Positions 24,009-31,798 of a stretch of DNA of 64,000 nt are shown here, one piece after another. Source of the stretch: Gordonia sp. X0973. GTDB taxonomy: Bacteria; Actinomycetota; Actinomycetes; Mycobacteriales; Mycobacteriaceae. Each line of letters opens with the position of its first letter. Position 1 is the stretch's first letter. The translations under genes were made by a program, and so were the position numbers. The stretch is from assembly GCF_013348785.1 (NCBI RefSeq), contig NZ_CP054691.1:372001-436000 (forward strand), written 5' to 3'. The notes beneath the pieces are model-generated. The model worked only from the letters and a program-made list of their open reading frames with translations. It did not search any database and was not told where the DNA came from.

Positions 24009-27000
24009 CTACCCCCACGGCGCGATCGGGTTGCCCTGCCAGCGGGTGTGGGCGGGCACGGCGTCGCCGCGCATGACCAGCGACGCGGGGCCGACGGTGG
24101 CCGACGCGCCGATCCGCGACGCGGGCAGGGCAACGCAGTGCGGGCCGAGGGTGGCGCCGGAATCGAGTTCGACCGTGTCGATGGCCATCACGCGGTCGTG
24201 GAACAGGTGGGTCTGCACCACGCAGCCGCGCTGCACGGTCGCGCCGTCGGCGAGGGTCACCAGATCGGCCTCGGGCAACCAGTACGTCTCGCACCAGACG
24301 CCGCGGCCGATGCGCGCCCCCAGCAGCCGCAGCCAGATCGTCAGGACCGGCGTGCCGGTGGCGGCGTTGGCGAACCACGGGGCGGCGACCGTCTCCACGA
24401 ATGCGTCGGAGAGTTCGTTGCGCCAGACGAAGGAACTCCACAACGGGTGCTCCGACACCCGGATCCGGCCCACCACCAGCCACTTCGCCGCGGCCGCGAT
24501 ACAGCATGCCGCCGCACCGGCCAGCAGCAACAGCAAGCCGCTGCACGCGGCGGCCACCCACAGCCCGGCGTGGACGGCGAGGTACTGGGCACCGAGGAGG
24601 ACACCGGCACCGATGCCGAAGGAGATCATCACCGGGATGATGCGCAGTGTCTCGATGACGGCCCGCGCCACCCGCAACCGCTTCGACGGAGCGAACGTGC
24701 GGGAGGCGTCGATGTCGTTCGCGACGCGGCGCAGTCGCACCGGCGGGCTGCCCAACCAGCTGGACCCCGACTTGGCCTTGCTCGGCGTCGCGGAGAGCAC
24801 GGCGACCAGGCCGTTCTTCGGAACCTTACGGCCGGGTCCGGTGATGCCCGAGTTGCCGAGGAAGGCGCGTTTGCCGATGCGCGCCTCGTCGACGCGCAGC
24901 CATCCGCCGCCGAGTTCGTAGGAGGCGACCATCGTGTCGTCGGCGAGGAAGGCCCCGTCGTCGATCGTGGTGAACTTCGGCAGCACCAGCGCCGTGGAGA
25001 TCTCGGTGTTGCGGCCCACCTTGGCGCCGAGGATGCGGAACCAGACCGGGGTCAGTAGCGATGCGTAGAGGATGAAGAGATAGGTGCGCGCGGCGTCGAG
25101 CACCCGCTCGGTGAGCCACACCTGCCACCCGACGCGCGACCGCACCGGGTGATAGCCGGCGGTGATCCCGATGGACAACAGCCGGACCAGCACGGCGGTG
25201 ATCACCGCGTAGGTCAGCAGTGAGATCACCGCGGCCGGTGGTACGAGCAGTGCCGCGCGCAGACCGACGTCGCGCAACCGGGCGCAATCGGCCACACCCC
25301 AGGCGAGCAGCGCGAGCCCCGCGCCCAAGGAGACCAACGGCATGGCCGCGAGCACGAAGGCCGACAGTCCGTAGACGATCGCCCATCTGGTGCGACGATC
25401 CGGGCGCTGCTCGGGCCACGGATGGCTGGCCGCACCGACCTTCTTCGCCGGGGACCCGGCCCACTGCTGTCCGGCGCGCACCCGTTTGCGGACCGCCGAT
25501 CCGGGTTCGACGACGGCGTCGCGGCCGATCACGGTGTCGGGGAACAGGGTGGAACGGGCGCCGATCGTCGCACCCGGTTTGATCACGATCGCGCCGATGC
25601 GCACCTCGTCGCCGTCGATCCACCACCCGGCGAGGTCGACCTCCGGCTCCACCGAGGCGCCGTCCCCGATGGTCAGCAGCCCGGTGACCGGCGGCAGCGT
25701 GTGCAGGTCGACGCCGCGCCCGACGCTGGCGCCGAGGGCGCGGGCGAAGTGGATCATCCACGGGGCCCCGGAGATATTCGACGCTCCGCTCGCCTCGACC
25801 AGGCGTTCGGCACACCACAGCCGGATGTGGACCGAGCCGCCGCGCGGATAGACGCCGGATCTGACGCCGCGCAACAGGATTCGGGCGAACAGCGCCGCGT
25901 AGGTCATCCGGCCCAGCGGTGTGATGAAGACGAGGAAGCCCCCAAGCAGAACCCACCAGTCGACTCCGAAGAGCCAGTCGATGTCCGGCCGCAAATGAGC
26001 GCCGACGTTGTTGACGATCGCCAGCCAGGTGATCCACTGCATGCCGGTGAGGGTGGCCAGTGGGATGCTGGCGACGGTCTGCGCGAGCCCGGCCCGACGC
26101 GGGGTCGGCGCGACGGTGCGTTCGACGACCGTCTCCTCGGGCCGCCACGAGTCGAGCAGCTGCGCGAGACGGCCCAGCCGGGGGTTGTCGTACAGGTCGC
26201 CGACCGTGACGCTCGGGTAGCGCGAGCGCAGCGCCGAGACGAGCTGTGCCGCGGCGAGTGAGCCACCGCCCTCGGCGAAGAAGTCCGCGTCGACATTGGT
26301 CACTGATACGCCCAGGACCGACTCCCACGCGGCGGCGAGCCACCGCTGGGTCTCGGTGAGGTCGGCGCCGGAACCCTCGTCGTCGGCGGCGGCTCCGGGC
26401 AGCGGCCACGGCAGGGCGTTGCGGTCGACCTTCCCGGAGACGCGGGTGGGCAGGTCGTCGACGAGGGCCAGCCGGGGAACCATCGGCGCCGGCAGCTGCC
26501 GACTCAGCGACGCGTGGGCCGCGGCGACGTCGAAACCGGGGTCGGTCGACACGAGATACCCGACGAGGAGCTGGTTGCCCGCCGCGGTGGTGCGCACCGC
26601 CGCGGCCGCGCCGGAGACGCCGGGCAGGTTCTGCAGGGCGGTGTCGATCTCGCCCAGCTCGATGCGTCGCCCGCCGACCTTGACCTGGTCGTCGGCGCGA
26701 CCGGCGAATACCAGGCCCTCCGGGTCGAGGCGCACCAGGTCGCCGCTGCGGTAGGCCCGCTCCCACCCCAGAGTGGGCATCGCCGCGTACTTCTCCGCAT
26801 CCTTCGTCGGATCGAGATACCGCGCGAGCCCGACGCCGCCGATGACGAGCTGACCGGTCTCACCCCAGCCGACTTCCTTCTCGTTCTCGTCGACGACGGC
26901 GAGATCCCACCCGAGCAGCGGGTGTCCGATGCGAACCGGGACGGAGCCGTCGAGCGGTGCGGCACAGGCGACCACCGTCGCCTCGGTGGGGCCGTAGGTG

Positions 27001-27905
27001 TTCCACACCTCGCGACCGTCGACGGCGAGCCGCTGCCCCAGCTCCGGCGGGCAGGCCTCGCCGCCGAAGATCAGCAGCCGCACCGACTCCAACGCCTGCG
27101 GCGGCCACAGCGACGCCAACGTCGGGACGGTGGAGATGACCGTGACCGAGCGGCGCACCAGCCACGGACCCAGATCCATGCCGCTGCGCACCAGGTCGCG
27201 GGGGGCGGGCACCAGCGTCGCACCGTGGCGCCAGGCCAGCCACATCTCCTCGCAGGACGCGTCGAAGGCGACGGAGAGCCCGGCGAGCACCCGGTCTTCG
27301 GGGCCGAGTGGATCGTCGACGAGGAACAACTGCGCCTCGGCGTCGACGAAGGCGGCGGCGCTGCGATGGGTGACGGCCACGCCCTTCGGGGTGCCGGTGG
27401 AGCCGGAGGTGAAGATGATCCACGCGTCGTCGGTGACGACCGGCGCGCGGGTCAGATTGGCGGGCGTGGGCACGACGGCCTCGGTCGGCTTCCCGTCGCG
27501 GGCCCGGAAGATGCCCTCGTCGGTGATGATGGCATCGACGTCGGCCTCGGCGAAGACGAGGTCGGCCCGCTCGGGCGGGTCGTCGATGTCGACCGGGACG
27601 TAGGCCGCGCCGGCGAACAAGGTGGTCAGGATCGCCAGGTACAGCGCCCTGGTGCCGGAGGTCATCCGGATGCCGACGCGTGACCCCGCGCCGATGCCGG
27701 TGCCGGCGAGGACCGCGGCGTTGCGGCGCACGAGAGCGGCCGTCTGCTGATAGGTCAGCGGCACATCGCCGTCGTCGATGGCGACGGCATCGGGGTGTGC
27801 CGCGGCGGAGGCGAGGAAGACGTCGCGCAGGGTTCGGGGCTCCGCGGCCCGGTCGCCGAGTCGGTAAAGATCATGGATCCGCGCGGCAGGGGGGAACTCC
27901 GGCAA
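24009..27905 (-). CDS. Pls-like nonribosomal peptide synthetase with membrane and acetyltransferase-like C-terminus
   Basis: A 1298-residue single-module synthetase of the epsilon-poly-L-lysine-synthetase type. Adenylation domain (about 20-500): WIIFTSGSTGTPKGVAVTHRS, NTYGPTEATV, YRSGDLVRLDPEG and VKVGGRRIELGEID. Carrier domain (about 515-590): ADFFAEGGGSLAAAQLV, with the phosphopantetheine serine in GGGS. The C-terminal 700 residues alternate hydrophobic helices with three soluble left-handed beta-helix-like domains (IGDGASVEPEVDL; IGKRAFLGNSGITGP; LDSGATLGPHCVALP), as in Pls. There is no condensation or thioesterase domain. Pls enzymes join one amino acid into a short homopolymer at the membrane; which amino acid is used here is not readable. 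The start is a TTG with GAGAGG about 10 nt upstream. Confidence 0.85.
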   Translation of the reverse strand: MPEFPPAARIHDLYRLGDRAAEPRTLRDVFLASAAAHPDAVAIDDGDVPLTYQQTAALVRRNAAVLAGTGIGAGSRVGIRMTSGTRALYLAILTTLFAGAAYVPVDIDDPPERADLVFAEADVDAIITDEGIFRARDGKPTEAVVPTPANLTRAPVVTDDAWIIFTSGSTGTPKGVAVTHRSAAAFVDAEAQLFLVDDPLGPEDRVLAGLSVAFDASCEEMWLAWRHGATLVPAPRDLVRSGMDLGPWLVRRSVTVISTVPTLASLWPPQALESVRLLIFGGEACPPELGQRLAVDGREVWNTYGPTEATVVACAAPLDGSVPVRIGHPLLGWDLAVVDENEKEVGWGETGQLVIGGVGLARYLDPTKDAEKYAAMPTLGWERAYRSGDLVRLDPEGLVFAGRADDQVKVGGRRIELGEIDTALQNLPGVSGAAAAVRTTAAGNQLLVGYLVSTDPGFDVAAAHASLSRQLPAPMVPRLALVDDLPTRVSGKVDRNALPWPLPGAAADDEGSGADLTETQRWLAAAWESVLGVSVTNVDADFFAEGGGSLAAAQLVSALRSRYPSVTVGDLYDNPRLGRLAQLLDSWRPEETVVERTVAPTPRRAGLAQTVASIPLATLTGMQWITWLAIVNNVGAHLRPDIDWLFGVDWWVLLGGFLVFITPLGRMTYAALFARILLRGVRSGVYPRGGSVHIRLWCAERLVEASGASNISGAPWMIHFARALGASVGRGVDLHTLPPVTGLLTIGDGASVEPEVDLAGWWIDGDEVRIGAIVIKPGATIGARSTLFPDTVIGRDAVVEPGSAVRKRVRAGQQWAGSPAKKVGAASHPWPEQRPDRRTRWAIVYGLSAFVLAAMPLVSLGAGLALLAWGVADCARLRDVGLRAALLVPPAAVISLLTYAVITAVLVRLLSIGITAGYHPVRSRVGWQVWLTERVLDAARTYLFILYASLLTPVWFRILGAKVGRNTEISTALVLPKFTTIDDGAFLADDTMVASYELGGGWLRVDEARIGKRAFLGNSGITGPGRKVPKNGLVAVLSATPSKAKSGSSWLGSPPVRLRRVANDIDASRTFAPSKRLRVARAVIETLRIIPVMISFGIGAGVLLGAQYLAVHAGLWVAAACSGLLLLLAGAAACCIAAAAKWLVVGRIRVSEHPLWSSFVWRNELSDAFVETVAAPWFANAATGTPVLTIWLRLLGARIGRGVWCETYWLPEADLVTLADGATVQRGCVVQTHLFHDRVMAIDTVELDSGATLGPHCVALPASRIGASATVGPASLVMRGDAVPAHTRWQGNPIAPWG

Positions 27906-27932
27906 CGCGGGCTACCTCTCGGTCACAGGGTG

Positions 27933-27938
27933 TAACTT
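27933..27938 (+). promoter_or_regulatory. Putative -10 element (TAACTT) of the esterase gene
   Basis: TAACTT lies 6 nt before the ATG at 27945, in the 39-bp gap between this gene and the divergent synthetase. Confidence 0.5.
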
Positions 27939-27944
27939 CACGAC

Positions 27945-28928
27945 ATGGCAATTGTGCATCACCAAAGGCCGAGTCTCGCGTCGTATCCCATCTGGTTGGC
28001 AGCTCGGCTCAGTCTTAAGCCGCTGTTAACCTATTCGCCGATCAACCGTTTCACGCTGGCCGCCCTGGCTTTCCTCGGGCGCCTCGCGGGCCGCCAGCGC
28101 CCGCCGCGCTCGGTGGCCGTCGAACACATCGAACTCGCCGGCCGACCCACCGAACTCGTGATGGCCAAGGGGCCGACCGGAGGGTCCACCGACACCGCGG
28201 TCCTCTACCTCCACGGCGGTGCGTTCATCTCGTGCAGTCCCGGAACGCACCGGCCGATCACGGCCTCGCTCGCCAAGGGGTTGGGCGTGCCCGTCTTCGC
28301 CCTCGACTACCGGCAGTTGCCGCAGGGGGGCGTGGGTACCTCGGTCCACGACGCCTTCGAGGCGTACCTGGAACTGCTGGGCGAGCGCGGCTACCGCCAC
28401 GTCGTGGTCGCGGGCGACTCCGCGGGCGGGTTCCTCACCGTCAAGGTCGCCGAACTCGCCGCGACCAACGACGTCGCCCGGCCGACGGCGCTGGCCCTGC
28501 TCTCGCCGCTGCTCGACCTCGATCTGGGCACGAGGGCCGACCGCACCAGCCGACATGACGCCTATCTGCCGATGCGGCAGCTCGAGGTCCTCGGTCCGAT
28601 GTTCGACTGGGGCCCGATCCCGTTCACCGGTGCCCGCCGTGCCGCGGACATCGACCCGACGGTGTTTCCCCCGACCATCGTGATCACCGCCCAGGACGAG
28701 ATGGTGGAACCCGATTCCATCGAGCTCGCCGGTCGCCTCGCCACTGCCGGCCGCGATCTGGACCTGCACAGCTATCCGTGGCAGGTGCACGCCTTCACCG
28801 TTCCGCTGCGCCACCGCGAGGGCCGTGAATCGGTCGGCCTCGTCGTCGACTTCCTCGCCGACGCCATCGCCGCGGCACACCGTGTGAGTGCCGACGGCGC
28901 GGACTCCTCGACGGTCGAGGCAGTCTGA
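27945..28928 (+). CDS. Alpha/beta-hydrolase esterase (hormone-sensitive-lipase type)
   Basis: A 327-residue esterase. It has the oxyanion-hole motif YLHGGAFISC (about residues 88-97) and the nucleophile elbow VAGDSAGGFL (serine near 165). The catalytic aspartate is probably in ITAQDEMVEPD (near 250) and the histidine in WQVHAFTVPL (near 280). It resembles the mycobacterial LipH/LipR-type group that hydrolyses short-chain esters. There is no signal peptide. Ends 1 bp before the acyl-CoA dehydrogenase start, so the two are probably one transcript. Confidence 0.87.
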   Translation: MAIVHHQRPSLASYPIWLAARLSLKPLLTYSPINRFTLAALAFLGRLAGRQRPPRSVAVEHIELAGRPTELVMAKGPTGGSTDTAVLYLHGGAFISCSPGTHRPITASLAKGLGVPVFALDYRQLPQGGVGTSVHDAFEAYLELLGERGYRHVVVAGDSAGGFLTVKVAELAATNDVARPTALALLSPLLDLDLGTRADRTSRHDAYLPMRQLEVLGPMFDWGPIPFTGARRAADIDPTVFPPTIVITAQDEMVEPDSIELAGRLATAGRDLDLHSYPWQVHAFTVPLRHREGRESVGLVVDFLADAIAAAHRVSADGADSSTVEAV

Positions 28929-28929
28929 C

Positions 28930-30111
28930 GTGGCACAGACGATCTCCGAACTGTTCGCCTTCGACGGGTTGTGCAACGACGAGGAGCGGGCGGTTGTCGA
29001 CACCGTTCGCGCCTTCGGCGACAAACGGTTGCGACCGCATGTCGCCGACTGGTTCGAAAAGGGGGAGCTGCCGGTCCGCGACCTCGCCGTCGAACTGGGC
29101 GGGCTCGGTCTGTTCGGCATGCATCTGGAGGGCTACGGCTGTGCGGGCGCGTCGGCGACCGCCTACGGCCTGGCGTGTCAGGAACTCGAGGCCGTCGACT
29201 CCGGGTTGCGGAGCTTCGTCTCCGTGCAGGGCTCGCTCTCGATGTTCGCCATCTGGAAATTCGGCAGCGACGAGCAGAAGGAGCAGTGGCTGCCGGATAT
29301 GGCGGCCGGACGTGCACTGGGCTGCTTCGGGTTGACCGAACCCGACTTCGGCTCGAACCCCGCCGGGATGCGCACCCACGCCAAGCAGGACGGCGACGAC
29401 TGGGTGCTCAACGGCACCAAGATGTGGATCACCAACGCACCCGTGGCGAATGTCGCGGTCGTCTGGGCGCGCACCGATCTGGCGCCGGGTTCGAAGGGCA
29501 TCCGCGGCTTCGTCGTCCCGACCGACACCAAGGGGTTCTCGGCGCCGGAGATCACCCGCAAGATGTCGTTGCGCGCGTCGGTCACCGGCGAGATCGTGCT
29601 GGAGGACGTGCGCCTGCCGCGGTCGGCGATGCTGCCCGACGTTGAAGGGCTGCGCGGCCCGCTGTCCTGCCTGAACGAGGCGCGCTTCGGCATCGTGTTC
29701 GGCGCAGTGGGTGCGGGGCGCGACTGCTTGGAGACGGCCATCGCCTACGCGGGCGATCGCGAGGTCTTCGACAAGCCGCTGTCCGGATACCAGCTGACCC
29801 AGCGCAAGATCGCCGACATGGCCGTCGAGCTGGGGACGTCGCACCTGCTCGCCCTGCATTTGGGCCGACTCAAGGACGGCGCCGGGATCAAACCGGAGCA
29901 GATCAGCCTGGGCAAGCTCAACAACGTGCGCCAGGCGCTGGCGATCGCGCGGGAATGCCGCACCATCCTCGGCGCGAACGGCATCACCCTGGAGTACCCG
30001 GTGATCCGCCACGCCAACAACCTGGAGTCGGTCCTCACCTACGAGGGCACCTCCGAGATGCACCAGCTGATGATCGGCAAAGCACTCACCGGCGTCGACG
30101 CCTTCCGGTAG
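28930..30111 (+). CDS. Glutaryl-CoA-dehydrogenase-like acyl-CoA dehydrogenase
   Basis: A 393-residue FAD-dependent acyl-CoA dehydrogenase. The substrate/FAD segment LGCFGLTEPDFGSNPAGM and the final TYEGTSEMHQLMIGKALTG, with the catalytic glutamate in YEGT, match the glutaryl-CoA dehydrogenase branch more closely than straight-chain enzymes. ILGANGITLEYPVIRHANNLE is also typical of that branch. It would oxidise a CoA thioester in amino-acid or dicarboxylate breakdown; decarboxylation is possible but not proven. Start GTG at 28930, 1 bp after the esterase stop; the upstream extension overlaps that gene. Confidence 0.85.
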   Translation: MAQTISELFAFDGLCNDEERAVVDTVRAFGDKRLRPHVADWFEKGELPVRDLAVELGGLGLFGMHLEGYGCAGASATAYGLACQELEAVDSGLRSFVSVQGSLSMFAIWKFGSDEQKEQWLPDMAAGRALGCFGLTEPDFGSNPAGMRTHAKQDGDDWVLNGTKMWITNAPVANVAVVWARTDLAPGSKGIRGFVVPTDTKGFSAPEITRKMSLRASVTGEIVLEDVRLPRSAMLPDVEGLRGPLSCLNEARFGIVFGAVGAGRDCLETAIAYAGDREVFDKPLSGYQLTQRKIADMAVELGTSHLLALHLGRLKDGAGIKPEQISLGKLNNVRQALAIARECRTILGANGITLEYPVIRHANNLESVLTYEGTSEMHQLMIGKALTGVDAFR

Positions 30112-30124
30112 CCCCCACTACCGA

Positions 30125-30140
30125 CCAAGCAACTGCTTGG
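30125..30140. promoter_or_regulatory. Palindrome of TetR-operator type before fgd
   Basis: CCAAGCA-AC-TGCTTGG is a perfect 7+7-bp palindrome 34 bp before the fgd start. CCAAGC…GCTTGG sites are typical operators for TetR regulators of lipid-related genes. The TetR gene downstream of fgd is a natural candidate to bind it. Confidence 0.6.
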
Positions 30141-30173
30141 GTAGCGTGGGTGGTGGACTTCTAGGAGGCGGTC

Positions 30174-31196
30174 GTGGCGCAGGGATTGAAGCTCGGATTC
30201 AAGGCATCGGCGGAACAGTTCGATCCGCGTGAACTGGTGGAGATCGCGGTCGCCGCCGAGGAGCACGGAATGGACTCGGTCGCGGTCAGCGACCACTTCC
30301 AGCCGTGGCGCCACAACGGCGGGCACGCCCCGTTCTCGCTGGCGTGGATGGCGGCGGTCGGCGAGCGCACCGAGCGCGTGCAGATCGGGACGTCGGTGAT
30401 GACCCCGACATTCCGCTACAACCCGGCGGTGATCGCGCAGGCCTTCGCGACGATGGGCTGCCTGTACCCGGGCCGGATCATGCTCGGCGTCGGAACCGGC
30501 GAGGCGCTCAACGAATACGCCACCGGCTTCCAGGGGGAGTGGCCCGAGTTCAAGGAACGCTTCGCGCGACTGCGCGAGGCGATCGCGCTGATGCGGGAAC
30601 TGTGGACCGGCAAGCTGACCGATTTCGACGGCGAGTACTACAAGACCCAGGGCGCATACATGTACGACGTGCCCGACCAGCCGATTCCGGTCTACGTCGC
30701 CGCCGGCGGGCCGGTCGTCGCGCGCTATGCCGGCCGTGCGGGAGATGGATTCATCTGCACGTCGGGCAAGGGGATGGACCTCTACACCGAGAAGCTCATC
30801 CCGGCGGTTAAGGAGGGGGCGGCCAAGGCCGGCCGCGATTTCGACGACATCGACCGGATGATCGAGATCAAGATCTCCTACGACCCCGACCCCGGGTTGG
30901 CGCTGGAGAACACCCGCTTCTGGGCGCCGCTGTCGCTGACGCCGGAGCAGAAGCACTCGGTCAACTCGTCGGTGGAGATGGAACGCCTGGCCGACGAGCT
31001 GCCGATCGAGCAGGTCGCCAAGCGGTGGATCGTCTCCTCCGACCCGGAGGACGCGGTCGCGCAGGTGAAGCAATACACCGACGCCGGTCTCAACCACCTC
31101 GTGTTCCACGCGCCGGGGCATGACCAGCGGCGCTTCCTGGAGAACTTCGCCCGCGACCTCGCCCCCCGACTGCGGGAGCTCACGCCCGCCGGTTGA
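30174..31196 (+). CDS. fgd: F420-dependent glucose-6-phosphate dehydrogenase
   Basis: A 340-residue luciferase-like TIM-barrel enzyme that oxidises glucose-6-phosphate and reduces cofactor F420, the main source of reduced F420 in mycobacteria and relatives. The sequence is close to mycobacterial Fgd1 throughout: [36 protein letters not shown] (the catalytic His is in this region), [28 protein letters not shown] and [18 protein letters not shown]. Start GTG at 30174 has AGGAGG 5 nt upstream. As in M. tuberculosis, pta and ackA follow; here a TetR gene is inserted between. A palindromic operator candidate precedes it. Confidence 0.95.
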   Translation: MAQGLKLGFKASAEQFDPRELVEIAVAAEEHGMDSVAVSDHFQPWRHNGGHAPFSLAWMAAVGERTERVQIGTSVMTPTFRYNPAVIAQAFATMGCLYPGRIMLGVGTGEALNEYATGFQGEWPEFKERFARLREAIALMRELWTGKLTDFDGEYYKTQGAYMYDVPDQPIPVYVAAGGPVVARYAGRAGDGFICTSGKGMDLYTEKLIPAVKEGAAKAGRDFDDIDRMIEIKISYDPDPGLALENTRFWAPLSLTPEQKHSVNSSVEMERLADELPIEQVAKRWIVSSDPEDAVAQVKQYTDAGLNHLVFHAPGHDQRRFLENFARDLAPRLRELTPAG

Positions 31197-31200
31197 GGTC

Positions 31201-31206
31201 TAACCT
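31201..31206 (+). promoter_or_regulatory. Putative -10 element (TAACCT) of the tetR gene
   Basis: TAACCT starts 4 bp after the fgd stop and lies 7 nt before the ATG at 31214. Confidence 0.5.
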
Positions 31207-31213
31207 GACCGGT

Positions 31214-31765
31214 ATGGAACGCGAGCGACTGGTCGACGTCGGCGTCTCGCTGGTGTCGCGCTTCGGAACCAAGGCGCTGAGCCTGACCTCGGTCGCCAAA
31301 CACGCCGGTGTCGCGCGGGCCACCGCCTACCGGATGTTCGGCGGGCGCGAGGAGTTGATCGCCGCCATCGTCGAGCGCGAGGTGGCGCAGTTGCGCGCGC
31401 GGCTCAACCAATGGTCTGCCGCCCAGCCCGACGCGGAGGGGAAGGTGCGCGTCCAGGTCGTCGAATCGTTGCGCTACATCCGCGAACACGAGGCGTTGCA
31501 GTACATGCTGCGCAACGAGCCGGCCGAGATCGTCGAGGCATTGGTCTCCACGAATGACGGCGGACCCGCGCTGATCACCCAGATCGTGTCGGCGGCGCTG
31601 CCGGATGTCGACGAGGAGGTCGCGCACCGGTTGCGCCCGTCACCGGAGGCGGCCGCGGAGTTCATCGTCCGGGTCGTCTATTCGTTGATGCTGGTGCCCG
31701 ACTCGGCGATGACCGACGAAGAGGTCGCCGATCTGGTCGTCGCCGCCATTATCGCTCCTGCATAA
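31214..31765 (+). CDS. TetR-family regulator
   Basis: A 183-residue repressor-type protein. The N-terminal helix-turn-helix is typical (TSVAKHAGVARATAYRMFGG, about residues 23-42). The C-terminal ligand-binding part is helical and divergent, so no ligand can be proposed. The ATG at 31214 is supported by the TAACCT hexamer 7 nt upstream. It sits between fgd and pta, on the same strand. It may control itself and the acetate/F420 genes through the palindrome at 30125-30140; this is an inference from distance and motif type. Confidence 0.88.
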   Translation: MERERLVDVGVSLVSRFGTKALSLTSVAKHAGVARATAYRMFGGREELIAAIVEREVAQLRARLNQWSAAQPDAEGKVRVQVVESLRYIREHEALQYMLRNEPAEIVEALVSTNDGGPALITQIVSAALPDVDEEVAHRLRPSPEAAAEFIVRVVYSLMLVPDSAMTDEEVADLVVAAIIAPA

Positions 31766-31785
31766 CCGCACCCGGCCGATGGCGT

Positions 31786-31791
31786 TAGGGT
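31786..31791 (+). promoter_or_regulatory. Putative -10 element (TAGGGT) of pta
   Basis: TAGGGT lies 7 nt before the ATG of pta, so pta-ackA may have its own leaderless transcript. Confidence 0.5.
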
Positions 31792-31798
31792 AGCGATC

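Noticed and set aside
24048..25058. Long plus-strand frame opposite the NRPS
   Set aside because: Shadow of the beta-helix-like region; no start signal or domain.
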